39,313 nt of DNA. It comes from DTU089 sp002440045 (GTDB taxonomy: Bacteria; Bacillota; Clostridia; Oscillospirales; Acutalibacteraceae). Below the pieces are notes generated by a model, which worked only from the letters and a program-made list of their open reading frames with translations, searched no databases and had not been told where the DNA came from. The DNA is taken from NCBI GenBank assembly GCA_937885695.1, contig CALABP010000043.1:1-39313 (forward strand), written 5' to 3'. Shown here piece after piece: positions 17,332 through 25,212 of this stretch (positions are counted from its first letter, which is position 1; each line of letters begins with the position of its first letter). The translations under genes and the position numbers were made by a program.

Positions 17332-18333
17332 ATGGATATAGATTTTGTTGTTTTGTGGGTTGACGGCAACGACCCTGAGTGGCAAAAAGAAAAAGCAAAA
17401 TATCAGGGCGAAAGCCTTAACGACAGCAACTCTTCAAACCGCTATCGTGATTGGGGGCTTATGCCGTATTGGTTCAGGGCGGTCGAAAAATTTGCGCCGT
17501 GGGTAAGAAAAATTCATTTTGTAACATGCGGTCATTTGCCGGGCTTTCTTAACACCGCGTCAAAGAAGCTCAATATAGTAAAGCACAGCGATTTTATTCC
17601 CGAAGAGTATTTGCCCACGTTCAGCTCTCACGCAATTGAAATGAATATGCACAGGATTCCCGGGCTTTCGGAGCATTTTGTGTATTTTAACGACGATACT
17701 TTTCTTTTAAGACCGCTCAGTGAAACTGCGTTTTTTAAAGACGGGCTTCCGTGTACGTGCGCGGTTGAAAGACCGATTGAATTAAAGGGCAACTTCGGCG
17801 TTTGGCAGCATGCCGCCGTAAATGACCTTTCTGTTGTAAACGCGCATTTTTGCAAAAAAGAGCAGCTTAAAAAATACCGTAATAAATATGTAAATAAAGC
17901 ATACGGCGCTAAAGAAAATATGAGAACGCTCGCTCTTGAAATGCTTTTTCCCGATTATTTTACCGGCTTTAAAAATCTGCACGCCCCCGCGGCATATTTA
18001 AAAAGCACTTTTTGCGACGTTTGGGAAAAAGAGCCGGAGCTTTTACACAGCACCTCGTCGCACCGCTTTCGCGACAGGGCGGACGTTAACCAGTGGGTTT
18101 GCCTTTGGTGGCAAATTGCAAGCGGTATGTTTTCGCCGTTTAATACGGATAATATCGTGTCCTCTGTAACGGAAAATACCGAAAAAGAGCTTTGCGATAT
18201 AATAAAATCTCAAAGCCACGATATGATTTGCATAAACGACCCCGAAGACAACATTGATTTTGACGTTTTGTCAAAAAAGCTGAAAGACGCTTTCGGCGAA
18301 ATTTTACCCGATAAAAGTGAATTTGAAAAATGA
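17332..18333 (+). CDS. Stealth-family sugar-phosphate transferase
   Basis: Looks like a Stealth protein, 333 residues, with the conserved regions in order: CR1 IDFVVLWVDGNDPEW (3-17), CR2 from NRYRDWGLMPYWFRAVE (36-52) through VYFNDDTFLLRPL (117-129), CR3 around FKNLHAPAAYLKS and CR4-like sequence around HRFRDRADVNQW. Stealth proteins (for example CpsY and SacB types) transfer hexose-1-phosphate onto a sugar hydroxyl, making phosphodiester links in capsules. The Asp pair N120-D121-D122 is the likely metal site. It sits 9 nt after the acyltransferase and overlaps the next glycosyltransferase by ATGA. It implies that the polymer carries sugar-phosphate in the backbone or a side branch. Confidence 0.87.
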   Translation: MDIDFVVLWVDGNDPEWQKEKAKYQGESLNDSNSSNRYRDWGLMPYWFRAVEKFAPWVRKIHFVTCGHLPGFLNTASKKLNIVKHSDFIPEEYLPTFSSHAIEMNMHRIPGLSEHFVYFNDDTFLLRPLSETAFFKDGLPCTCAVERPIELKGNFGVWQHAAVNDLSVVNAHFCKKEQLKKYRNKYVNKAYGAKENMRTLALEMLFPDYFTGFKNLHAPAAYLKSTFCDVWEKEPELLHSTSSHRFRDRADVNQWVCLWWQIASGMFSPFNTDNIVSSVTENTEKELCDIIKSQSHDMICINDPEDNIDFDVLSKKLKDAFGEILPDKSEFEK

Positions 18334-19505
18334 AAAAGAAAGTTATTTTTATTCATTCCGCATTGTGGATAGGCGGCATTGAAACAGCTCTTGTGAATAT
18401 ATTGAACAGGTTCGATTATGAAAAATATGACGTAACGTGCCTTATACTGTCAAACCATACGGAATTTGCACACAAAATCCCAAAACAGTGCAGGCTTCTT
18501 GTTGCCGACAGATGTTCCGAAATATCCTTTCCCGAGAAATATAAGTATTCGCGGCTGTTTTCGATAAGCGAAAAGCCGATGAACGCTTCTCCGCTGCGGT
18601 TATTTATCCGGAAGTTTCTTGGCTTTTTTGTTCGTCCCGTTGAAGAGAGGCTTTATGCGCGATATATACGAAAGAATATGCCACAAAACGGCTTTGACGC
18701 CGCGTTTTTATTCAGCTCGGGAATATGCGGAACAGCAGTAAAAGCCGTTGATGCCAAAAAATATATATGCTTTTATCATTACAGCGATTTAAGACGCGTT
18801 TTTCATGATTCCGAAGGCTATAAAAGGTGTTCGCGCATTTTTGCCGTAAGCCAAAATATTGCCGACAGATTAAAATCGTTTATGCCGGAATATGCGAATA
18901 AAATCGAAGCGCTTCACAATTTGGTGGACACCGTTTCAATAAAGGAATATGCCGCAAAAGAGCCTGAGCAGCATTTTGGCGGCGATACATTTAACATAGT
19001 TTCCTGCGGAAGGCTAAATAAAGACAAGGGCTTTGACCTTGCAATAAAAGCGTGCAAAAGCCTTCTTGAAAAAGGCTTAAACATAAAGTGGTATGTTTTG
19101 GGCGAAGGACCCGAAGAAGCGGCGCTTAAAAATCAGGCTAAAGAATGCGGAGTTGAAGAGGTGTTTGCTTTTCTCGGCAAACAAGTTAATCCGTATCCCT
19201 ACATAAAACAGGCAGACCTGTTTGTCCAGTCAAGCAGAATAGAAGCATTCGGACTCACAATAACCGAAGCGCTCACCCTCGGTGTGCCTGTGGTTTCGAC
19301 AAAAACCGACGGCGGTACTGAAATTATAACCGACGGAGAGAACGGGGTTTTATGTGATATATCATGTGAGAGCATTGCCTCTGCCGCAGAAAGTGTAATA
19401 AATACCCCCGGGCTTTTGCAAAAACTGAAATGCGGCGCGCAAAATACGGATTTTGAAAAGTCAAACAGTGATATAATGAACAGATTTTATGAGGAAATTG
19501 ATTAA
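18330..19505 (+). CDS. Glycosyltransferase family 4 (GT-B)
   Basis: GT4 enzyme, 391 residues. The N-terminus has the short donor loop HSALWIGGIETALVN. CYHYSDLRRVFHDSEG and AVSQNIADRL lie between the domains. The donor half begins SCGRLNKDKGFDLAIKA, with E-x7-E in RIEAFGLTITEALTLGVPVV. The start overlaps the Stealth gene stop as ATGA, so the two are made together and may act on consecutive residues. The overall form matches GT4 proteins that add Glc, GlcNAc or Gal derivatives, but the sugar cannot be read. Confidence 0.9.
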   Translation: MKKKVIFIHSALWIGGIETALVNILNRFDYEKYDVTCLILSNHTEFAHKIPKQCRLLVADRCSEISFPEKYKYSRLFSISEKPMNASPLRLFIRKFLGFFVRPVEERLYARYIRKNMPQNGFDAAFLFSSGICGTAVKAVDAKKYICFYHYSDLRRVFHDSEGYKRCSRIFAVSQNIADRLKSFMPEYANKIEALHNLVDTVSIKEYAAKEPEQHFGGDTFNIVSCGRLNKDKGFDLAIKACKSLLEKGLNIKWYVLGEGPEEAALKNQAKECGVEEVFAFLGKQVNPYPYIKQADLFVQSSRIEAFGLTITEALTLGVPVVSTKTDGGTEIITDGENGVLCDISCESIASAAESVINTPGLLQKLKCGAQNTDFEKSNSDIMNRFYEEID

Positions 19506-19506
19506 A

Positions 19507-20364
19507 ATGAAATTGCCGATAAAAATTTTACTGATATTTTGTTTAATTGTAATTTTGGCTTTTTCGGCTTCTGCCGCTGTGTGCTTTTTCGGCTTAAAGG
19601 TCACAAATTACGAGGTCACGCTCAAAGGCGTTACTTCTCCTTTTCGCGCCGTGCTTATAAGCGACCTTCATTCAAGGCAGTTCGGAAAAGACAACGCGCG
19701 GCTTTTAGAAAAAATCAAAGAGCAAAAGCCCGATGTTATCTTTGCCGACGGCGATATGATAAGCAGAAATTCCGACGAAAAAGACGTCGAGCGCTTTTTA
19801 AAGCTTCTTGAAGAGCTTAAAAAAATTGCGCCGGTTTATTACGCACCCGGCAATCACGAGCAGGAATATGTCGGCGAAAGCACGGAGCTTTATGAAAAAA
19901 TTGAGGCTCTCGGCGTGCCGGTTCTAAACGATTCTTATGTTGACGTCGAAATCGCAGGTCAGTCTGTTCGCCTGGGCGGCACTCTCGGCCATGGCTTTAT
20001 GTTCGGCAGAACAAAAGAAGAGTTTGAATCTTCGCCCGAATATATCTTTTTAAGCGATTTTCAGAATACGGACCGCCCTAAAATATGCCTTGCCCATATG
20101 CCCGACACCTTTATTTTCAACGGTGCGGCAAATCTTTGGGACGTTGACCTTGTTTTAAGCGGCCATACGCACGGCGGGCTTGTAAGATTGCCGTTTTTAG
20201 GTGGGCTTATAGCCCCGATGCAGGGCTTTTTACCCGAATATGACAAGGGATATTTTGACCTCGGCAACAATATGCAGATGATAATTTCGGCGGGGCTTGC
20301 GGGATACGGCGTTTTGCCGCGTATAAATAACCTGCCCGAAATATGTGTTATTGATATAGAATGA
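19507..20364 (+). CDS. Membrane-anchored metallophosphoesterase
   Basis: Calcineurin-like phosphoesterase (PF00149) of the YkuE-like group, 285 residues. An N-terminal hydrophobic segment (about 5-29) should hold it in the membrane with the catalytic domain outside. Metal ligands are all present: D53 and H55 in ISDLHS, D83 in ADGDM, N116-H117 in PGNHE, H in CLAHMPD and GHTHGG near the end. ATG 19507 is preferred, one base after the previous stop; an in-frame ATG at 19489 lies within the previous gene. Such enzymes can cleave phosphate from lipid or nucleotide headgroups. In this locus it may recycle carrier lipid or trim sugar phosphates, which is inference from context. Confidence 0.85.
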   Translation: MKLPIKILLIFCLIVILAFSASAAVCFFGLKVTNYEVTLKGVTSPFRAVLISDLHSRQFGKDNARLLEKIKEQKPDVIFADGDMISRNSDEKDVERFLKLLEELKKIAPVYYAPGNHEQEYVGESTELYEKIEALGVPVLNDSYVDVEIAGQSVRLGGTLGHGFMFGRTKEEFESSPEYIFLSDFQNTDRPKICLAHMPDTFIFNGAANLWDVDLVLSGHTHGGLVRLPFLGGLIAPMQGFLPEYDKGYFDLGNNMQMIISAGLAGYGVLPRINNLPEICVIDIE

Positions 20365-20377
20365 TTGGGGAAACGTT

Positions 20378-21418
20378 GTGGATATTGTTATAGTTTTATT
20401 CGGCCTGACTGTGCTTTTTAAAGCAAAATATGCCGGACGCGGAAAGTTCTTTGACGATTATATTTCGGTTGAGCAATGCAACATTCTCAAGGGCATATTT
20501 GCCGTTTTTGTTATGCTTTTTCACATTTACGGCGTCGAGTCACACGGATATATATTCAGGTATTGCGGAGGATTTGGTTATATCGGCGTTGCCGTCTTTT
20601 TCGTTATTTCGGGATACGGTCTTACATACCAATGGCAAAAAAAGCAAAGCGGCTATCTTCACGGATTTGTAAAAAGACGCATCGGACCGCTTTTGACGCC
20701 GTTTTTAATAATGTTTGTGATTTCGGCAATTTATAAGAAAGTAACCTTCACCGACATTTTGGAGTCAATCGGTACGGGGAAAACGGTTGTCGAGTATTCC
20801 TGGTTCGTTTTTGCGATAGTCTATTTTTATTTTGCTTTTTTATTTGCGGCAAAGCTGTCAAAAGGCAAAAAAGGTGTATATATCGTCGGACTTGCCGTGT
20901 TTTATTGTATATATACTGCATGGTGCTTTTTAATGAAATACGACAACGGCTGGCGTGTCGTAGCTCATTGCTTTGTGCTCGGGTCTTTATACAGCCTGTA
21001 TAAAGACCCGCTTGAAAAGGCAATCAAAAAATTCTTTTGGATTATTTTCTTCGCGCTTACGGCTATATTCTTTGTATTTTATATAAGACGAACCGAATTT
21101 TTCTCACTTGAGTGGGATGCTTCTGTCGGAATATATGCCACGGCTTTTGCTGTTCTTACATTTATGTTTTGCTCAAAAGTCAAACTTCAAAGCCCCGTTA
21201 TGCGCTCCTTGAGCCGGGTTTCTTATGAGCTTTATGTTACACACGGTTTTGTTCTGCTTGTTTTGCGGGACGCGGGCTTAGATAAGTACAATATAGATTT
21301 ATTCGGTATTGCCGTTATCGCAGGGTCAATAGCTTTGTCTTATGCGTTGCATTACTCGATTTTCTTTGTAAAAAAAGGTATTAACAAAGTAATCGCCGAA
21401 AGAAAAACAACAGTGTAA
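20378..21418 (+). CDS. Membrane acyltransferase family 3, second copy
   Basis: Acyltransferase_3-type membrane protein, 346 residues, about ten hydrophobic segments. The R/K-x10-H motif appears as K38 to H49 in ILKGIFAVFVMLFHIYG, so Lys replaces the usual Arg. GYIGVAVFFVISGYGLTYQW and SYELYVTHGFVLLVL are further family marks. An extra N-terminal helix precedes the motif. It is not a recent duplicate of the 16267 enzyme. It starts with GTG behind TTGGGGA, 13 nt after the phosphoesterase. It probably O-acylates the exported polymer or its lipid-linked unit; the acyl group is unknown. Confidence 0.85.
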   Translation: MDIVIVLFGLTVLFKAKYAGRGKFFDDYISVEQCNILKGIFAVFVMLFHIYGVESHGYIFRYCGGFGYIGVAVFFVISGYGLTYQWQKKQSGYLHGFVKRRIGPLLTPFLIMFVISAIYKKVTFTDILESIGTGKTVVEYSWFVFAIVYFYFAFLFAAKLSKGKKGVYIVGLAVFYCIYTAWCFLMKYDNGWRVVAHCFVLGSLYSLYKDPLEKAIKKFFWIIFFALTAIFFVFYIRRTEFFSLEWDASVGIYATAFAVLTFMFCSKVKLQSPVMRSLSRVSYELYVTHGFVLLVLRDAGLDKYNIDLFGIAVIAGSIALSYALHYSIFFVKKGINKVIAERKTTV

Positions 21419-21428
21419 AGGATTTATT

Positions 21429-22580
21429 ATGTTTGAAGATGTTCTTGAGCTTCTTCGTGCGTTTATTTACGGCGAAGAGCCGAAGCTCAGCGGAAAATCA
21501 AATATTGAAGAGCTTTTAAAATTTGCTTACAGGCAAAAGCTTTTGGGCATTTTTGCGTATATGAACAAGCGCTGCTCCGTTTTTGACTCGGACAAAGCGG
21601 AGAAGCTTTCTGCGGCTTATTATTCCGCACTTTTTGAAAGCACGGTGCGCTGTTCAAAGTTTTTAAAGCTTTCCGAAATTTTGAGCGAAAACAAAATAGA
21701 GCATATGCCCGTAAAGGGGTATTATATAAGAGAGCTTTACCCCGTTAAAGAATTAAGAAGCTTCGGTGATATAGACATACTTATTCACGAAAAAGACCGC
21801 AAGCGCTGTGACAGTCTTATGAAAAGCCTCGGTTATACCGTGAAAAACGATTGGGAGCCGACTTATTCATATATTAAAGACGACGAGTATTACGAAATTC
21901 ACACAAATCTTTTTGACGTGCGGCTTAAAAACAGGGCTGATATGACCGAATATTTTTCTTCGGCGTGGCTTCACGCAAAAAAAGATTCGGGGTTAAGATT
22001 TATGCCCGACACGGAATTTCATCTGATATATATTATCTGCCACCTTGCAAAGCACATTTCAACGGGCGGCGCCGGAATAAGAATGTATCTTGACGTTGCG
22101 CTTTACATTTTGCGCTATGACAGCGTTATTTCGTGGGAAAGGACAGAAGAAGAGTTTAAAAAGCTGGGGCTTGAACGCTTTTTTCACACGGTGCTTTCCG
22201 CTGTGAACGAGTGGTTTTATGTAAAAGCTTCGTGCGATTTTGAAAACTGCAGCGAAGAGCTTTCAAAGCTTCTTGAATTTACGCTTGACTCCGACATTTT
22301 CGGCCATTCGCGCGACAATTCCGCCATAAAACTCAGGGAAGAGGAACGCTCTAAAAAAAGAACGGCGCTTAAAATTCTTTTCCCGCCGGCAAAACAGCTC
22401 GAAAACAGATATACGTTTTTAAAACGCTCAAGGCTTTTACTGCCGCTTGCGTGGATTGTAAGAGTGTTTAAAAACATCGGGCTTTTACCGCAAAAGATAA
22501 AAGAGCTTGCAAATATTAAAAAAGCCGAAATTTCCGAAGTCGAGACTTTTGACTCGTTTATGCGCGGAATAGGACTGTGA
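21429..22580 (+). CDS. Nucleotidyltransferase-fold family protein (NTP_transf_5-like)
   Basis: 383-residue protein resembling PF14907. The pattern PVKGYYIRELYPVKELRSFG followed by DIDILI matches its core: K96-G97 and the metal-binding D114-x-D116 in GDID. The C-terminal two-thirds is helical with HLIYIICHLAKHI, typical of this family. Members are frequent in polysaccharide and natural-product loci but their reaction is not known. Transfer of a nucleotidyl or a phosphorylated group is inferred from the fold only. It is 10 nt after the acyltransferase and is the last gene of the first block, followed by a 194-nt gap. Confidence 0.78.
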   Translation: MFEDVLELLRAFIYGEEPKLSGKSNIEELLKFAYRQKLLGIFAYMNKRCSVFDSDKAEKLSAAYYSALFESTVRCSKFLKLSEILSENKIEHMPVKGYYIRELYPVKELRSFGDIDILIHEKDRKRCDSLMKSLGYTVKNDWEPTYSYIKDDEYYEIHTNLFDVRLKNRADMTEYFSSAWLHAKKDSGLRFMPDTEFHLIYIICHLAKHISTGGAGIRMYLDVALYILRYDSVISWERTEEEFKKLGLERFFHTVLSAVNEWFYVKASCDFENCSEELSKLLEFTLDSDIFGHSRDNSAIKLREEERSKKRTALKILFPPAKQLENRYTFLKRSRLLLPLAWIVRVFKNIGLLPQKIKELANIKKAEISEVETFDSFMRGIGL

Positions 22581-22634
22581 CGCTGTGTTTTTTCACTTTT
22601 GAAAAATATAAAGCGTATTTTATGTCGCATATTG

Positions 22635-22663
22635 TTGATTTTTTTAAAGTCTTATTTTATAAT
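22635..22663 (+). promoter_or_regulatory. Sigma-A promoter of the export/kinase block
   Basis: TTGATT (22635-22640), a 17-nt spacer and TATAAT (22658-22663). Same hexamers and spacing as the promoter at 262-290, and both read TTGATTTTTT at the -35. It would give a leader of about 105 nt before the GTG at 22775. No terminator was seen between 22581 and this promoter, so read-through from the first block is also possible. Confidence 0.8.
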
Positions 22664-22722
22664 AAATTAAAGTGGCAAAGCTTGCGCGGTATTTTGCCTG
22701 TTTAAAAATTTCTGAGTGACGG

Positions 22723-22756
22723 CGAACGTGGTTCAGCTTGTTTTTTGAACCGTTCG
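22723..22756 (+). promoter_or_regulatory. Leader hairpin before the export block
   Basis: CGAAC (22723-22727) pairs with GTTCG (22752-22756) and GGTTCA (22730-22735) with TGAACC (22746-22751), with a 2-nt bulge and a 10-nt T-rich loop. It lacks a T-tract after the stem, so it is not a plain terminator. It sits just before GGAGG at 22763 and could bind a protein, pause polymerase or protect the message. Confidence 0.55.
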
Positions 22757-22774
22757 ATATACGGAGGTTAATTT

Positions 22775-23599
22775 GTGAGAGCGTTTAAAATAGCGGTGTG
22801 CGTTGTTTTTGTTGCCGTGACCGCACTGTTTTCAGTTTTGTTTATTAAAGATAAGCTTACTGCGGACACAAGCTATCCCGTGATAACGGTTGACAGCGAG
22901 CTTTCCGAGGTGAGCGTTAAGGTCACCGACGAAGAGCTTTTAAAGGGCGTTACGGCATACGACGAAAAGGACAAGGACCTTACGGATAAAATTATTGTCG
23001 AATCCATATCAAAATTTATAGAAAAAGGCGTCTGCAAGGTAACGTATGCCGTGTGCGACAGTGACAATCACGTTGCAACGGCTACAAAAAAGATACGCTA
23101 TACCGACTACACCCCGCCAAAGTTTTATATGACCGTAGCTCCGTGCTTTTCAACGAACGAAACGGTTAATTTAAGCGGAAAGGTCGGCGCACGCGACGCG
23201 ATTGACGGCGACATAAGCGATAATCTTGTTTTGACTTCTCAAAATTTTACGCAGAGAACCGCGGGAACATATATAGTCGAAGCCACGGTAACAAACAGCA
23301 GGGGCGACACGGCAGAGCTTGAAATACCCGTGACGGTCGAGCATAAAGCACTCAATGCGCCCGTAATTACGCTGAGCGATTACATTGTCTATACCGATAT
23401 TAACCGCTCGGTGGACTTTAAAAGCTATATCAAAAGCGTAAGAGACCGCAACGGCGAAACGCCGAAAGATGAGCCGACCGTCCGCACAAACGTTGATTTT
23501 TCAAAACCGGGCGTTTATACGGCAGATTTTTATGTTGAAGACAGCGACAATACAGAGGGGCACACCTCAATGATAATTGTTGTGGGTTATGGTGAATAA
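22775..23599 (+). CDS. Membrane-anchored protein with Ig-like domains (DUF5011-type)
   Basis: 274 residues. An N-terminal hydrophobic helix (about 5-25) anchors it, and the rest should face outside. There are three beta-rich segments of about 80 residues. VTDEELLKGVTAYDEKDKDL and VGARDAIDGDISDNLVLT match the pattern of bacterial Ig-like DUF5011 or HYR domains (D-x-x-D-G-D at the strand turn). No lipobox or sorting signal is visible. GTG 22775 follows GGAGG. Its stop overlaps the start of the first kinase by one base (TAATG), so it is made with the Wzz-kinase protein. It may help in polymer capture or kinase sensing outside the cell. That is inferred from position; the function is unknown. Confidence 0.7.
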   Translation: MRAFKIAVCVVFVAVTALFSVLFIKDKLTADTSYPVITVDSELSEVSVKVTDEELLKGVTAYDEKDKDLTDKIIVESISKFIEKGVCKVTYAVCDSDNHVATATKKIRYTDYTPPKFYMTVAPCFSTNETVNLSGKVGARDAIDGDISDNLVLTSQNFTQRTAGTYIVEATVTNSRGDTAELEIPVTVEHKALNAPVITLSDYIVYTDINRSVDFKSYIKSVRDRNGETPKDEPTVRTNVDFSKPGVYTADFYVEDSDNTEGHTSMIIVVGYGE

Positions 23600-25086
23600 T
23601 GAATAAGAATAAGATAATTTTTGAATGGCACAGCCTTTTAAAAGATATAATTAAAAATATTTGGGTTATTGCGCTTTGCGGCCTTATAGGCATTTTCGGC
23701 GCAAAGTCCGCAAAATATCTGTTTTATACCCCCGAGTATACTTCGACAGCAACGCTTATTGTAAATTCGGGCAGCGGTTACGGCAGCTATTCAACCTCAA
23801 CTGAAATTGCCGATATTTATACAAATATCTTTTCAGACCCCGCAATGAAGCAAAAAGCCGCCGAATATCTCGGCGAAGACAGCTTTTTCGGAACAATAAC
23901 GGCAAGAACAAAAGCAAACACAAACTTTCTTGATGTTTCGGTAACCGCAAAAAGCCCGTATGACGCCTACAGACTTTTAAATGCGGTGCTTAAAGTCTAT
24001 CCCGAAATATCCTCAAACATTTTTGCAAACGCTTCTTTGAACGTTCTTAAAAACCCGTCCGTTCCGCACGGCCCGTCAAACAGCTTTAAATTTGAGCCGC
24101 TTAAAATCGGCGCTCTTACGGCGGCGCTGGCGCTTGCGGCAATCATATTCTTTTCGCTCACGCGCGACACGGTTAAAAACGAAGCCGTTTTTGAAGAGCG
24201 CGTCGAGGCAAAGCTTATCGGAACAATTCCTCACGAAAGAAAGCATTTAACGCTTAAAGACAGACTTCACAGAAAGAAAAAAGCACTGCTTATTTATAAC
24301 AACGCCTTTGCAAGCCTGCGCTTTGTCGAAAGCTATCACAAAATTGCGGCAAGGCTTGAATATATGAAGCACAAAAACAACGACCGAGTTTTTGCGATTA
24401 CAAGCGTCGCCGAAAACGAGGGCAAATCAACCGCGGCTTCAAACATTGCAATTTCCCTTGCAGAGAGGGGCAACAGGGTCGTGCTTATGGACCTTGACGA
24501 GAAAAAGCCCGCTCTTTATAAGGTTTTTGAAAAAAGATACAACAAGAATTTTGAGCTTGGCGAGCTTTTGTGCGGCAATCTCAGATTCAGCGAATATAAA
24601 TTCAGGCGTTATAAAAAAACGTCGCTTTACCTTGCTTTGAACACTCATCCTTACCCCGAAAGCAGGGCGGGCTTTGAGGACGGAACTCTTACAAGGCTTA
24701 TTAATTCTGTCAAAAACAGCGCGGATTTTATTATTATAGATACAGCGCCCGTGGCTTTTGACTCTGCCGTTACGGATATTGTCAAAAACGTTGACAAAAC
24801 GCTTCTTGTTGTAAGAAGCGACACAGCGCCCGTCGCCGCCGTGAACGACGCCGTTACCGTAATAGAAAATGTCGGCGGCACGGTCTCGGGCTGCATTCTC
24901 AACGATGTTTATCCCGACTTTTCGCCGTTCGGAATGAAAGGCTTTGACGAGGGCGGCAATTATTACGGCAAGTATTACGGCCACTACGGCAAGTACGGAA
25001 AATACGGTAAGTACGGAAAGTACGGCGCTTACGGGAAAACAGCGTCTTACAGCGACGCCGCAGAAGACGGCGAACCCCGCGAGTGA
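23599..25086 (+). CDS. Wzz/BY-kinase fusion protein, divergent kinase
   Basis: Wzc-like chain-length regulator fused to a bacterial tyrosine kinase, 495 residues. Wzz part: helix 1 (about 21-43), a short outside domain and helix 2 (about 168-188). Kinase part: Walker A AENEGKST (271-278), Walker A' VVLMDLDEKKP (294-304) and Walker B FIIIDTAP (377-384). Two features are off consensus. The Arg that normally follows DxD in Walker A' is Lys (DLDEK), and the ExxRxxR assembly helix reads ESYHKIA. Eleven tyrosines at 455-484 (Y-G-K repeats) form the phosphorylation tail. It may be a weak kinase or a partner of the next one. In many Firmicutes these two parts are separate proteins (CpsC and CpsD). 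Confidence 0.85.
   Translation: MNKNKIIFEWHSLLKDIIKNIWVIALCGLIGIFGAKSAKYLFYTPEYTSTATLIVNSGSGYGSYSTSTEIADIYTNIFSDPAMKQKAAEYLGEDSFFGTITARTKANTNFLDVSVTAKSPYDAYRLLNAVLKVYPEISSNIFANASLNVLKNPSVPHGPSNSFKFEPLKIGALTAALALAAIIFFSLTRDTVKNEAVFEERVEAKLIGTIPHERKHLTLKDRLHRKKKALLIYNNAFASLRFVESYHKIAARLEYMKHKNNDRVFAITSVAENEGKSTAASNIAISLAERGNRVVLMDLDEKKPALYKVFEKRYNKNFELGELLCGNLRFSEYKFRRYKKTSLYLALNTHPYPESRAGFEDGTLTRLINSVKNSADFIIIDTAPVAFDSAVTDIVKNVDKTLLVVRSDTAPVAAVNDAVTVIENVGGTVSGCILNDVYPDFSPFGMKGFDEGGNYYGKYYGHYGKYGKYGKYGKYGAYGKTASYSDAAEDGEPRE
24963..25034 (+). repeat. In-gene Tyr-Gly-Lys micro-repeat
   Basis: 9-nt units reading TACGGNAAR encode the Y-G-K tail of the first kinase. Such runs can lengthen or shorten by slippage without breaking the frame, changing the number of phospho-acceptor tyrosines. 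Confidence 0.75.
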
Positions 25087-25212
25087 CAAAGTAACAGCCG
25101 ATTAAGCGGCAATCACAAATCCTGACGGTATAATTTCCGTTAATACTTGTATTCTTAATTAATCGTAGGTTACTAAAACGGCTATTTTGATGTTTGAAGG
25201 TGATTTCAGGAT
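25087..25212 (+). promoter_or_regulatory. Leader between the two kinases
   Basis: The gap of 126 nt is unusual in this tightly packed block. It contains small stems (GCCG with CGGC near 25098-25110; ACGG with CCGT near 25125-25140) and a TATAAT at 25129-25134 without a clear -35. It may give separate control of the second kinase and exporter, but no firm promoter is seen. Confidence 0.3.

Noticed and set aside
24439..25089. Long open frame on the - strand (216 codons)
   Set aside because: It lies wholly opposite the first kinase, has no family resemblance and no ribosome site context; it is a by-product of codon bias.
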